Below, piece after piece: positions 51,801-60,412 of a stretch of 64,000 bases of DNA; within the stretch, counting starts at the first letter, position 1, and the number at the start of each line of letters is the position of its first letter. Both the position numbers and the translations under genes were made by a program. The notes beneath the pieces are model-generated. The model worked only from the letters and a program-made list of their open reading frames with translations, had not been told where the DNA came from and searched no databases. Source of the stretch: Lachnoclostridium sp. An169 (lineage in GTDB: Bacteria; Bacillota; Clostridia; Lachnospirales; Lachnospiraceae); NCBI RefSeq assembly GCF_002160525.1, contig NZ_NFKT01000022.1, positions 21,073 through 85,072 on the forward strand. Direction: 5' to 3'.

Positions 51801-54512
51801 ACCGGGAATACTTTCTTTTCCGACATAAACACTAATTTCTTTTTCCAGTTTCTTTCCGTTTACCGCTGTAGTGACCGTTATCGTTGTATTTCCTTTTCCT
51901 TCTGCTTTCACATAACCGTTCTCATCAACACTGGCTACAGACTCATCCTCTGACTCATATGTAAGGTCAGCGCAGTCAATATAATGTCCGTTTTCTGTTT
52001 TAATCTGCGTGTTAATATAAGCAATCTCATCTTTTCCCGCTGTTAAATTAATATCGTCGGCAATCAGTTCGCTGCCCTCATCCCCAACATATAAGGTGTA
52101 TGTATCCGACAGTTCCCCATTTTTTGCAGTTATTACGGCCTTGCCGGCCTTTTTTGCCGTAACTGTGCCGTCTGTATCTACCGACGCCACAGACTCATCG
52201 GAACTGCTGAAAACAGTGCCTTCCACATCTGTCAGTGCATATCCGCTTTCCGTACGGATTACAGCCTCTCCTGCAAGCTTCTCTCCGACCTCTGCCACAG
52301 AAGCCACCCCCGGCTTATTCTCAAAGGAAAGGAATAATTCTTTGGGCTGATCTTCCTGATCACTGTAACGGAAATCCTTTAATAAACCAATTGTGCTTAT
52401 ATCGATGGAACTGATTCCCATTGCCCTGGCAGGAGAATCTGCTGACAGCCTGTAATCCCGGTCTGCCGGATCTATAAACTCAGGATCCTGTTCTACACTG
52501 TTCTGGTCATATGAGTTGATATTTTTATCAAAGTTTTTCCATTCCTCCAGACTCAGTATATTTCCCATAATATCTAACTTTCCGGTTCCTACTGAGTTGA
52601 AGTAAACATTCTCATCCATTTTCCGCAGTGCTTCCATAGCAGGAGTTCCTGTGGAGTTTGCATTGTCATTGACCTTTAGATACAGCCGGTCCCCGGAACC
52701 GCTCTCCGACCAGGTTCCGTTTCCTGCAAGGGATCCTCCTGTACCATTATAGATAATATTATTTTCAAAGGTCATGTAGCCACATGGCTCGATATAAGGC
52801 TCAATATCCGCGCTTCCATTTGTCTGGTATCCCACGTCAAACACATTATTTTTTACATAACTGGAAATTCCTTTGATCATGGTGCCCGCATTTACTGTAA
52901 CCGCGCTTTCATCATATACAATGTTGTTTGTAACCATCAGATAATGAGAGCCGTCATCCGCAAATATACTGTGTCCGCGCCATCCCGTCGACGGCTGTCC
53001 GCGGTATGCGTTGTAAATAATATTGTGGTCGATCCAGTTGTCACGTCCGATTCCCCAGCTTTCTACTCCTCCGCCGTCTCCTGAATAACTGCCGGTATTA
53101 TAAATGACATTATATCCAATATAATTTTTTGTTGTCTGGTTATATTTCCAGTGTTCCTCAAACGGAACATCCTCGACTCCATTGGCTTCAAACACTCCGT
53201 ATCTGATGCCTTTCATGGATATACCATATCGCGGAGTTCCTGAGATATTATTATATGTGATTGTATTTTCCCCGCTGTTCATCAGATAAACACCTGATCC
53301 ATGGCTGACAAAATGGCCCACATTCTGGATTCTGTTATTCGAAACCGTATTATTTTTATTGATATAATTTAAACTCCCAGGATTTTCACCTATCATGAAA
53401 ATTCCCGCGTATCCGGTATCTTCTATATCATTTCCATAAATAAGGTTATTCTGGCTGTAATGGTTTAATACTACTGCCATATACCCGCCGTTTTTCAGGA
53501 TACAATTGCTGACTGTAATATTTTCTGTATTGTTTAGATCTACAATACCTTTTAAATTGCACTCATATTCCTCTGTCTTATCGCCATATCTTCCAGAATG
53601 TGCCAACAGATTTTCACCAAAAGCTGTCATTTCCAGGTCTAATCCGTCGATAACAATATTCTCTACCGGATTTTCCTGCGTTCCGTTCAGGTAAAATATT
53701 CTGTCCGCAGTCGGGGCAATGATTTCGCTTTCCTCCGGATCCGTACCTTCTAACGGTTTATAGTACAGTGTATTTCCTGACACCGCCCATTCTCCGGATT
53801 CATTGATATACTCTTTTGCTCCCTGAAGATACTGAATACTGCCGCTCCATGCTCCGGCCGGATAAGTGGTGCTGACCTGACCGCCGTTCACAGACTCCAC
53901 TTTCAGGACTTCCCCAAACCAGTTTGTCGGACCTCCATAGACAGCCTGCATATGGCTCTGGTCTTCTACCTCAATGCCACCCCAGTTGCTTTCTCTGGCA
54001 TTTGTAAGCCTCTTTCCGTCCGCAAACAGCGAATATAATTCCGTTCTCCCGGTAACATCCGCTTCATAGATACCGTCTCCATCCGGATCTGTCCATCCGG
54101 TCACTTTTTCTCCGCCTACAATCCGGACTTTCTCGTTATTATAATTTTTGTAAATCACCTTATATTCCGGATCAAAATCATCCCCATCGATCTGAATACC
54201 TTCATCGAGATAATAAGTGCCTTCTCTTATATAAATATAGGTATCTCCATCCAGACCTTCCCTGATTGCTTTGCGTACTGCCTCCTGCGCTGCCTGAATG
54301 GTTGCATATGGGTTCTCTAACGTTCCGTCTCCTTTTTCATCAGATCCATCCGTGGCCACATAAACTGCTGCAGTATTTTCCTGCAGTGAAGGTGAGCCCT
54401 CATCTGCCAGAGCAATACCTGCCGGCGGAACAGCCCACGTCACTGCCAGCAGTCCGCTCATCAGCTTTGCAATCAGCCTTTTTCTTCCTGCTGCCTTTTT
54501 TCTTTTCTTCAT
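48891..54512 (-). CDS. Giant surface-anchored beta-helix protein with carbohydrate-binding modules
   Basis: An 1873-residue secreted protein starting MKKRKKAAGRKRLIAK; an upstream GTG would add 11 charged residues that overlap the ribosome site. After the signal peptide (to about 37) comes a right-handed beta-helix (about 50-690) opening with YVATDGSDEKGDGTLENPYA, as in poly- and oligosaccharide-active helix enzymes; GGGVESWGIGRDNW and SIFADDGSHYLMVTNN are likely active-site strands. Two bacterial Ig-like (Big2) units, two CBM6-like modules (GKVEAENYKSMEG and GRVEAEDFTAQQ), further beta-sandwiches, FIVAR-type helices (about 1470-1715) and a Pro/Asp/Ser linker follow. The tail has VQTGD, a hydrophobic span and RRMKFRR: a sortase-like anchor without a full LPxTG. 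It probably binds and cuts a glycan at the cell surface. Confidence 0.8.
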   Translation of the reverse strand: MKKRKKAAGRKRLIAKLMSGLLAVTWAVPPAGIALADEGSPSLQENTAAVYVATDGSDEKGDGTLENPYATIQAAQEAVRKAIREGLDGDTYIYIREGTYYLDEGIQIDGDDFDPEYKVIYKNYNNEKVRIVGGEKVTGWTDPDGDGIYEADVTGRTELYSLFADGKRLTNARESNWGGIEVEDQSHMQAVYGGPTNWFGEVLKVESVNGGQVSTTYPAGAWSGSIQYLQGAKEYINESGEWAVSGNTLYYKPLEGTDPEESEIIAPTADRIFYLNGTQENPVENIVIDGLDLEMTAFGENLLAHSGRYGDKTEEYECNLKGIVDLNNTENITVSNCILKNGGYMAVVLNHYSQNNLIYGNDIEDTGYAGIFMIGENPGSLNYINKNNTVSNNRIQNVGHFVSHGSGVYLMNSGENTITYNNISGTPRYGISMKGIRYGVFEANGVEDVPFEEHWKYNQTTKNYIGYNVIYNTGSYSGDGGGVESWGIGRDNWIDHNIIYNAYRGQPSTGWRGHSIFADDGSHYLMVTNNIVYDESAVTVNAGTMIKGISSYVKNNVFDVGYQTNGSADIEPYIEPCGYMTFENNIIYNGTGGSLAGNGTWSESGSGDRLYLKVNDNANSTGTPAMEALRKMDENVYFNSVGTGKLDIMGNILSLEEWKNFDKNINSYDQNSVEQDPEFIDPADRDYRLSADSPARAMGISSIDISTIGLLKDFRYSDQEDQPKELFLSFENKPGVASVAEVGEKLAGEAVIRTESGYALTDVEGTVFSSSDESVASVDTDGTVTAKKAGKAVITAKNGELSDTYTLYVGDEGSELIADDINLTAGKDEIAYINTQIKTENGHYIDCADLTYESEDESVASVDENGYVKAEGKGNTTITVTTAVNGKKLEKEISVYVGKESIPGKVEAENYKSMEGIEKEACSDEGGGDNLTAIDPGDWFEYSSDVWKSGVYNVDFRVNIPAGSKAEFELSSGGENITVICLDSTDGEWKTLTEAVTLPKGEQTIRITAQSGDWKLNWMEYSFGGQVIPGRVEAEDFTAQQDVQIEDGDHVGYIDDGDWMEYTITVKEPGTYHLTYYVSVNDSEGIVEFILDGELLRTTTLPGTGGWKNWINVRDTIVIEETGTHTVRLNVPNGKWNLDYFELYTDSSQVETKTPYEWITGDEADRYQNGANKQSGKAGLDPDGSYIVFENIDFKDGAKRVTATYETGNLERVGDLELRLDGINGTLIGVIDCKTTGAWGIQEQSWLKTDPDIVNGVHDLYAVASPGALNLVGLKFSQADAGTDIEGLEIGGQDIVTAPEQETCNYEFSAQLLDDLGEAVETEDVIWSLETPDNNIELDEESGILTVGIPAVRETKIKLKAVSRTDETVWNEKEVLVYDGKIVELTGLDADEKYGRIEQDGTSGIVFWNTDSYVQYNDVDFGNGIEKYAVEFSYPNSENIMELHADSKEESAFSSIALSSGSWSDYLQKEQQVTDSPQGKHNLIITQSDALHFQWIRLYVPYERKTDVETDRTLLQKTYDYALTLNTDGVVDSAKAYFEKVLAEAQAVLEDETATQEEVNTAWNNLLEGIWGLGIYQGDKTNLNLLIETAEAMTAEADRYVTEKWDLLTAALEEAKAVAADGDALEEDITPAADALLDAILAQRYKADKANLQKLVDSLKDLDLTKYTEESVAVFNVALTQANAVLADETLSVDDQAVVDQAETELVAARNALVLIEEKDPSEPGDPSEPGDPSDPSDPSDPSDPGDPSDPSDPSDPSDPSDPSDPSDPSDPSDPSDPSDPSDPSEPGNPSDPGDPSKPGDTGSSDDVNKPGTNDGNSTTQDQNSQKTPDNQNGQHTVQTGDVSPIGATAGVMVLAVVAAGAVFVIRRMKFRR
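49112..49354 (-). repeat. 9-bp tandem repeat coding for Asp-Pro-Ser linker
   Basis: About 27 copies of a 9-bp unit encode Asp-Pro-Ser, with occasional Glu-Pro-Gly or Asp-Pro-Gly. It forms a wall-spanning, extended linker. Such arrays vary in length between strains by slippage. Confidence 0.95.
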
Positions 54513-54572
54513 ATCCTCTCTTCTTACCTCCTCCTTGTTTCCCACTGCAGATTATCCTGCTGTCTGCTTTTT

Positions 54573-54611
54573 ATCATAGGGCCTTTCTCGGCTGTAACGA
54601 TAGAGTAAAAT
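54573..54611 (-). promoter_or_regulatory. Surface-protein promoter with ATTTTACTCT box
   Basis: On the minus strand ATTTTACTCT (54611-54602) lies 23 bp before TATGAT (54578-54573). The importer 2 promoter has the same box at the same 23-bp distance from TATAAT. No good -35 box is seen, which fits activation. The leader would be about 55 nt. Confidence 0.5.
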
Positions 54612-54620
54612 AAGCTCTTT

Positions 54621-54658
54621 TCTGCAAAATATTCCTTAAAACAGTCTGCAAAATATTC
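54621..54658. repeat. Two direct copies of TCTGCAAAATATTC
   Basis: Exact 14-bp copies at 54621-54634 and 54645-54658, 24 bp apart, lie just upstream of the box of the surface-protein promoter. They may be extra regulator sites. Confidence 0.6.
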
Positions 54659-54666
54659 AAATTTCC

Positions 54667-54696
54667 CTTTTTTACAGTTTTTCTACTTTTTTACAG
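54667..54696. promoter_or_regulatory. Two CTTTTTTACAG half-sites (candidate operator for regulator 2)
   Basis: Exact 11-bp copies at 54667-54677 and 54686-54696 repeat with a 19-bp period. The core TTTTACAG recurs with the same orientation and near-equal spacing at 61483-61527, between regulator 2 and importer 2. Confidence 0.5.
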
Positions 54697-54734
54697 AACC
54701 ATTTTTTATTGCCACAGGTTATTCATCGGAACAC

Positions 54735-55880
54735 TTATCCTTTCCATCGCCGGATCAACTCTTCTGTCTCTTTTCTTCTGCTCCATTCCACGATATGATA
54801 ATCGCTCAGACAGTCCTTGTAAGCCTCATTTCTCTTTGCCGTTCCCTCTTCGTCGTCAATCAGCAGATGGTAAAACAGTCCCTTCGCATTCTTCTCTGCA
54901 ATACAGGAAAAGTCTTCCACGCTTCCTATAATTTCCATATTTTTCCCGCGTTCATGGAGCCTGTCATATACCTCCATCCAGTGTCTGGCGGAGGGCTGCC
55001 CGGCCCCGTATACCCACTGGTACGCCTGAATATCTGTATTGTCAAGCAGCATATCCAGATGCTTAAGATTGCCCACACCGTCGAGATGATACATCACGTT
55101 CGGGAACTCTTTTTTCAGCTTCTTAATATCATCCAGTGCGTACTCCTCAAACATTTCCGGACTTATCATATAAGCGAAGTCATCCTGGAAAATGTAGGAC
55201 CGTTCTTTGCTGTACAGCCCGCTCCAGTCACTGTATCCCGGATGGTCTGTTCCAAGCACACTTTCCAGATCCCTGTAGGCATCCACAAACGCATTCCGTA
55301 TTTCATTCTGTACCCGGAGTACTTCTTCCGGCTCATCAAAGAGCGCAAACATATACTCCTCATTTCCAAGCAGTGTCGCCAGGACGTCCTGCACGCTTCC
55401 AAGGTCCGGCATGGACATCAGCACCTGGCTGCCCCACTGTTCTTTTCCTGCCCGGTAGATATCCTTGATTCTTTTTGCCCACACGTTATCCGGGTCATAT
55501 TTTACATGGAGTTCTTCAACCGGCACCTGTTTCATAGGAAAATACCATACGGTTCCGGTACTGTTATCCAGTCCGGCTCCGCAGAATCCTGCCAGGGCGC
55601 CCGGACCGAACGCCGCCATGTTGATCAGCGGGAATGCATCTCCCAGAAATTCATATTGGCAGAGCTCATAATCCAGTGCGTCGACAATCTCCTCCGGAGA
55701 ATACTCCAGACAGTTACAGTTTTTCATGGACAGCACCGGCACATCCGGTTTCTTTCTCTCCGGCGGGTAAGCAGACTTTACCACTGCCTTGATCAGCGGT
55801 CTTTCCAGTTTTCCTTCCCACCAGAGGGTATAATCTTTTTCTATCTGTTTCCATCTCTCCCGGTCAAAATGTATGCCCAT
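54735..55880 (-). CDS. UroD/MtaA-like protein 4
   Basis: A 381-residue protein starting MGIHFDRERWKQIEKDYTLW; AGGGG precedes this ATG, while the ATG 18 bp upstream overlaps the previous stop (ATGA). It is the most divergent of the four UroD-superfamily proteins: the metal motif reads VMYHLDGVGNLKHLDMLLDN (no Cys), and the N-terminal half has its own insertions, including NMAAFGPGALAGFCGAGLDN. The family barrel is still visible in QDDFAYMISPEMFEEYALDD and IQAYQWVYGAGQP. Some relatives are labelled trimethylamine corrinoid protein 2, without evidence. It directly follows the six-hairpin gene, so a role in glycan breakdown is inferred. Confidence 0.65.
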   Translation of the reverse strand: MGIHFDRERWKQIEKDYTLWWEGKLERPLIKAVVKSAYPPERKKPDVPVLSMKNCNCLEYSPEEIVDALDYELCQYEFLGDAFPLINMAAFGPGALAGFCGAGLDNSTGTVWYFPMKQVPVEELHVKYDPDNVWAKRIKDIYRAGKEQWGSQVLMSMPDLGSVQDVLATLLGNEEYMFALFDEPEEVLRVQNEIRNAFVDAYRDLESVLGTDHPGYSDWSGLYSKERSYIFQDDFAYMISPEMFEEYALDDIKKLKKEFPNVMYHLDGVGNLKHLDMLLDNTDIQAYQWVYGAGQPSARHWMEVYDRLHERGKNMEIIGSVEDFSCIAEKNAKGLFYHLLIDDEEGTAKRNEAYKDCLSDYHIVEWSRRKETEELIRRWKG

Positions 55881-55894
55881 ATTCGTTTTCCCCT

Positions 55895-57796
55895 TCATCT
55901 TCCATACTTATCCCGATCCGCCAGAATCAGCAGATTCACGCTCTCGCACCAACAGCAGCTCCCCGGAAATACGCCTCCTATACACCGCTCAGTCTCCCAG
56001 TCGGACATATTTACCCGCTCGCACATAAATCCCGGAGCCTGCTTCTCAGGGCTGACCCGGGTACTCTCCCCTTCTGCCAGAAGCATGGCGTCTTTCGGGA
56101 CATCCCAGGAATAGATGGGGCATTCTTCTGTGGACATATACTGGCTGACCGTATTCGTAATGTCGCGAAACAGTTCCAGATATTTCTCATCTCCGGTCCA
56201 CCGGTACAGATCATACAGGCTGTATCCTGACAGCGTGCAGATTCCCGGAGCAGCGTGCTTGTTCTGTACATTTGCGAACACGCATCCCGTGCTCTTTATA
56301 TCCAGACGGGCAAACTCGCTGCCTTCACGGAATTTATAATTGTACGCCACCACCCAGCTGCTGCAGAACTCTGCCAGAAACCGGCTGCGGGACAACCATT
56401 TTTCTTTTCCTGTCAGCCGGTACAGAGTTACCAGACTCTCCAGAAGGGCAAATGCGCTTTCACTGTCCGGACACTGCAGGATCTCTCCCGGTCCGCCTGT
56501 CGTGTATCCGTGTTCCCTCACCTGGTCAAAATAATACTCCGCGCTTTTCTCTGCCGTCTCCATATAATCAGGTTCATTAAAATACTCGGCGGCCCTGGCA
56601 AGACCACCCGGGATCATTGCCCCCGCAGTACTTCCTCCCACAATGATATCTCCCGTGTCCAGGCTCACAAACTGACCAAACTGGCCATACTTGTTCCACA
56701 GCCGTACAAAGGCGTCCGCCAGTTTTCCTGTCCCTTTCACGAATTCTTCCGGTATCTCTTCTCCCCTGTCTTTCATCAGGTCGTAGTGCATGAACAGATA
56801 ATATAGGACATCCGCTGATTTTCTCACCATATGCCAGTCTTCCGTCCATGGATAACCGAAAATATCTCTGACCGGATTTCCTTTTTCATCACTGGACTCA
56901 TAGAAAAATCCCGACTCTGCCTGCTGCCTGAACAGATGCCGCAGTGTCTTCATTCCCCGCTCCCATTCCTGAACCCCTCCCAGGCGCATCAGCGCATATG
57001 TATACATTCCGCCGCCGATCCACCCCGGCTGCCAGCTCATCTTTCCCGCGGGAGCAGCTTCCGTGCCATAAAATTCCCCTTCTTCTTTCCAGTTGTACCG
57101 GTTCATCTTACTGCGCTGAATTTCAAACTGCCGCTCTGCAGCCATCGGTTCCGGCAGACTGTCGTCCATCCCCATACATTTTCTTGTTATAAAAAACTGA
57201 TGGAAAAAATCTTCCGTGCTGCTGCACGCGAACTCATGTACCTGAAACGGGATCTCGATCTTTTCTCCTTCTGCAAAATCCTTTCCCGTATCCCGGCTCT
57301 CCTGCATAAAGGGCCACAGATACATGGCATTCTTTCTCATATGCGGATATGTCACACGGACGCTCCCTTTTTCATATGCCAGTCCCAGATTTATTCCGTC
57401 GATCTCCTGTATCGTATAGAACAGGACGGCTTTTTCTTCCTTTCCCGACCAGACGCCCACGCACGGAACCGCTGTGTCCCCCGTCGTCACCTCGATCACT
57501 CCGCCTCCGTCCTTTTCAAGTCTCGGTACGTCCGTGATCGTTACCGGCATATCCACTTTTGCCTCTTCCGGCGTAAAAAGGGGCGGATACATCTTTTTAC
57601 TAACCTCAAACCGGTTTCCGTCGTAGCAGCACGCCGGAAGAAATACATACTCCTCTCCCGTCACCGGAAATGGAAGCCGGTATTCCAGCTCCGCATAGGT
57701 ATTTTCAGCCTTTTCCATAAAGAGAAGGGACGCTTTCCCGTTCTCTATAATTTCTTCTGTTTTTGTTCCCGCCCGCATGTTCCATTTCATCTTCAT
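55895..57796 (-). CDS. Six-hairpin (alpha/alpha)6 glycosidase-like protein 2
   Basis: A 633-residue paralogue of the protein at 15271-17757, lacking about 200 residues of insertions. Shared segments in order: QPGWIGGGMYTYALM, VRKSADVLYYLFMHYDLM, GGPGEILQCPDSESAFALLES and KHAAPGICTLSGYSLYDLYR. Residues about 1-220 are an N-terminal beta domain, the rest the (alpha/alpha)6 toroid. No signal peptide. AGGA lies 8 bp before the ATG. It follows the binding-protein gene of importer 2 across a strong hairpin and overlaps UroD-like 4 at its 3' end. A glycosidase acting on the sugar brought in by importer 2 is likely; the family is not recognised. Confidence 0.65.
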   Translation of the reverse strand: MKMKWNMRAGTKTEEIIENGKASLLFMEKAENTYAELEYRLPFPVTGEEYVFLPACCYDGNRFEVSKKMYPPLFTPEEAKVDMPVTITDVPRLEKDGGGVIEVTTGDTAVPCVGVWSGKEEKAVLFYTIQEIDGINLGLAYEKGSVRVTYPHMRKNAMYLWPFMQESRDTGKDFAEGEKIEIPFQVHEFACSSTEDFFHQFFITRKCMGMDDSLPEPMAAERQFEIQRSKMNRYNWKEEGEFYGTEAAPAGKMSWQPGWIGGGMYTYALMRLGGVQEWERGMKTLRHLFRQQAESGFFYESSDEKGNPVRDIFGYPWTEDWHMVRKSADVLYYLFMHYDLMKDRGEEIPEEFVKGTGKLADAFVRLWNKYGQFGQFVSLDTGDIIVGGSTAGAMIPGGLARAAEYFNEPDYMETAEKSAEYYFDQVREHGYTTGGPGEILQCPDSESAFALLESLVTLYRLTGKEKWLSRSRFLAEFCSSWVVAYNYKFREGSEFARLDIKSTGCVFANVQNKHAAPGICTLSGYSLYDLYRWTGDEKYLELFRDITNTVSQYMSTEECPIYSWDVPKDAMLLAEGESTRVSPEKQAPGFMCERVNMSDWETERCIGGVFPGSCCWCESVNLLILADRDKYGR

Positions 57797-57828
57797 CTAT
57801 CCGTTCCTGCCTTTCCCTGGATAAAGTC

Positions 57829-57863
57829 AGCCCCCGTCACTACCCACATTCGTGACGGGGGCT
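57829..57863 (-). terminator. Intra-operon hairpin after binding-protein gene
   Basis: AGCCCCCGTCAC (57829-57840) pairs perfectly with GTGACGGGGGCT (57852-57863) around an 11-nt loop. The T-run on the minus strand is short (GACTTT), so partial termination or mRNA protection is more likely than a full stop. It would keep the binding-protein transcript more abundant than the downstream genes. Confidence 0.65.
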
Positions 57864-57895
57864 GTTCCTGTCCCAACGTTATATCTCTGCCGCTT

Positions 57896-59407
57896 TTATT
57901 TGTTTTCTGCAACCCACTCGTCCAGCTGTTTCTGGCACTCGGCAATCAGATCATTACATCCTGCCTGCTCCAGTTTGTTCAGGAATTCCGGAAGCACTTC
58001 CTCCGGATTGACAACACCTGTTGCCAGAGAGGAATAGTATTCATCTACAACTGCGCTTACACTTGCAAGCTGTGTCTGTACAGATGTAGAATCGAAGGAG
58101 AATCCCAGTGCCTCTGACGGTTCCGCGGAATTGTTGATCTCTTCTGTGAGCTCCCAGTCATTTTCGCCCTGTCCCTCTCTGTACAGCGCATTGAACTGAT
58201 CTCCGTATACCCAGTCCTGATTCGGATTATATGCGGAATTCTCCACCGGAATCGCATAATTTCCTTCTTTTGTATAGTGCACACCTTCAATGCCGAAACA
58301 GATAAGGTTATAAAGTTCGGGGTCTGTATTTACTCTGTTCAGGAACATCATCGCTCGCTCCGGATTCTTTGAAGTCCTGCTCACCGCAGTAAGTGCCGCT
58401 GTAATACTGGATGTGGACAGATGGGCTGTTCCGATCTGCTGATACGTAAAGTCCTTGCCGGTCTTTGCCTTTGTATCCGTCTCAACACCCGGTTTGTATG
58501 TTGAAGTCAGTTTGGAAACAGATTTTCCTGCCTGGATATCCATATTTTCATCCGTCACTGTCGCGGAATCGCTTCTGAAATACCCCTTCTGATTCCACTC
58601 ATACATCATCTGGAAGAAATCCTGTACCTGCGGAAGTTCAAACTGGTTTACCACTTTCATCTCATCGTCACCGTACACGAGCGCGCCCGGGATCTTGCTT
58701 CCAGCCAGTTCTTCAAAGCCAAGGGTGTTCTGATAGTTGTTGAGGAGTTCTGCCGGTCCACAGTTTACGATCGGGTATATATCCGGATTATCTGCCTTGA
58801 TCTTTTCAAAGAGAGGCTCCATGTCTTCCAGACTCTTCACTGTTGTCAGGTCAAAATCATACTTCTCAAGCACATCCGTTTCCACTCCGACAGCTCCCTG
58901 GTATGCCCAGATCTGCATATTCGGAACTGCATAAATATTTCCGTTTACTGTGGCGGCTTTCCATCCCTCCTCGGGAATCAGCTTTTTCAAATCCTGTCCG
59001 TACTCATCCAGAAGGTCGTTAAGTTCCAGAAATGCATTTTTGGATACATTATTATAGAAGTTATTTGACCAGTGCGCCGTATAGCAGAGATCAAATGCCT
59101 CCTGGGATGCGATTGCCATCTGTACTTTGTCGTCATAACTTCCCCAGTCACATTCCACAAAGTTTACTCTTACATTCAGGTCATCCTTCAGATACTCGTA
59201 GATTGCGTCCTCCACCTTGTCTGTGTCAGCCTGGGGACCGTTGCCCGGAATATACCATGTCAGTGTGACTTCCTCGAGACCGCTTGCGGAATCTCCTCCT
59301 GTCTGAGTGTTTTCATTTGCCTTGCCGTTTCCGCATCCTGCCAGACTTCCTGCCAGTGCAGCAGCCGTAAGTGTAAGTGCCATTCCTTTTTTCCATGTCC
59401 TTTTCAT
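57896..59407 (-). CDS. Sugar-binding lipoprotein of ABC importer 2
   Basis: A 503-residue extracellular solute-binding protein with a lipoprotein signal and lipobox SLAGC (C25), followed by a polar tether (NGKANENTQTGGDSAS). It is an LplA-like binder; the C-terminal region (ALGFSFDSTSVQTQLASVSAVV) corresponds to LSGFVFDPSNVQTEIANVTSVV of the importer 1 protein, so the two are paralogues. An AG-rich ribosome site precedes the ATG. It follows the two permease genes and precedes a strong hairpin. Confidence 0.92.
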   Translation of the reverse strand: MKRTWKKGMALTLTAAALAGSLAGCGNGKANENTQTGGDSASGLEEVTLTWYIPGNGPQADTDKVEDAIYEYLKDDLNVRVNFVECDWGSYDDKVQMAIASQEAFDLCYTAHWSNNFYNNVSKNAFLELNDLLDEYGQDLKKLIPEEGWKAATVNGNIYAVPNMQIWAYQGAVGVETDVLEKYDFDLTTVKSLEDMEPLFEKIKADNPDIYPIVNCGPAELLNNYQNTLGFEELAGSKIPGALVYGDDEMKVVNQFELPQVQDFFQMMYEWNQKGYFRSDSATVTDENMDIQAGKSVSKLTSTYKPGVETDTKAKTGKDFTYQQIGTAHLSTSSITAALTAVSRTSKNPERAMMFLNRVNTDPELYNLICFGIEGVHYTKEGNYAIPVENSAYNPNQDWVYGDQFNALYREGQGENDWELTEEINNSAEPSEALGFSFDSTSVQTQLASVSAVVDEYYSSLATGVVNPEEVLPEFLNKLEQAGCNDLIAECQKQLDEWVAENK

Positions 59408-59513
59408 AAATCAAATCCTCTTCCTTTCTTTTTTACTTTTTTATCCTGTTCTTTTCACAATTCTGTGCTAATCTCTCTTTTATGTCCACCTCCCGCTCTT
59501 CCTTCCTGAATTT

Positions 59514-60401
59514 TCAGCCCTTTACAGAGCCAACCGTAATTCCTTTTACAAAATACTTCTGGAAAAACGGGAAAATCACAAGCATTGGTCCCACAGCAAC
59601 AACACACAGCGCCATTCTGGCTGTCTCCCCCGGAATCTGGGACAGATCCACAGATATTCCTGCCACCATGGACGATCTCAGAAACTCGATATTGTTCATG
59701 ATCCGGTACAGATAATACTGCAGCGATGTAAGGCTGTTCTCATTAATATACAGCATGGACAGCCACCAGTCATTCCAGTATGTAAATGCGGTAAACAGTC
59801 CGATTGTGGCAAATGCCGGCTTTGATATGGGAACTACAATCCGGAAAAACGTATACGCCTCGGACGCTCCGTCTATCTTCGCCGCTTCAATCAGTGCCAT
59901 AGGCGTATCCTGGAAGAATCCTCTCATCAGAAATACATGCCACGGCATGATAATATAGGGAAGTATCATTGCAAAAATCGTATCCTTCAAATGATAGTAC
60001 TGGGTATTGACGATGTAACTCGCCACCATGCCCCCGTTAAACAGCAGGGTGAAAAATACCATAAAAGAAAGAACCCTGCTCAGTTTGTAATCTCTTCTCG
60101 CCATTGCGTACGCCAGCGTACTGGTACAAAGAATGCTGACTACCGTCCCGACTACCGTCACAAAGATTGTAACAAAATATGAAGTCAGAATCTGTGCCGG
60201 ATTTCTGAAAACATATTTGTATGCTTCCACAGAGAACTCTGACGGCCAGAGACTGTACCCTTCCTTTGCCAGCGTCACTTCATCCGTAAAGGATGCGGCA
60301 AGAATATAAAGAAGCGGTACAACACAACACAGTGCGATAAGAATAAATATCAGGTTGATAATAATTTTCGATAATCTCCGTACTCCTTTTTTCTGAACCA
60401 T
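59514..60401 (-). CDS. ABC importer 2 permease, LplC-like
   Basis: A 295-residue permease with six spans and the ATPase-docking loop TPMALIEAAKIDGASEAYTF. The C-terminus FFQKYFVKGITVGSVKG matches the importer 1 paralogue. AGGAGG lies 7 bp before the ATG, and the gene follows the LplB-like gene by 11 bp. No ATPase is encoded nearby. Confidence 0.92.
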   Translation of the reverse strand: MVQKKGVRRLSKIIINLIFILIALCCVVPLLYILAASFTDEVTLAKEGYSLWPSEFSVEAYKYVFRNPAQILTSYFVTIFVTVVGTVVSILCTSTLAYAMARRDYKLSRVLSFMVFFTLLFNGGMVASYIVNTQYYHLKDTIFAMILPYIIMPWHVFLMRGFFQDTPMALIEAAKIDGASEAYTFFRIVVPISKPAFATIGLFTAFTYWNDWWLSMLYINENSLTSLQYYLYRIMNNIEFLRSSMVAGISVDLSQIPGETARMALCVVAVGPMLVIFPFFQKYFVKGITVGSVKG

Positions 60402-60412
60402 CTTCCTGCCTC

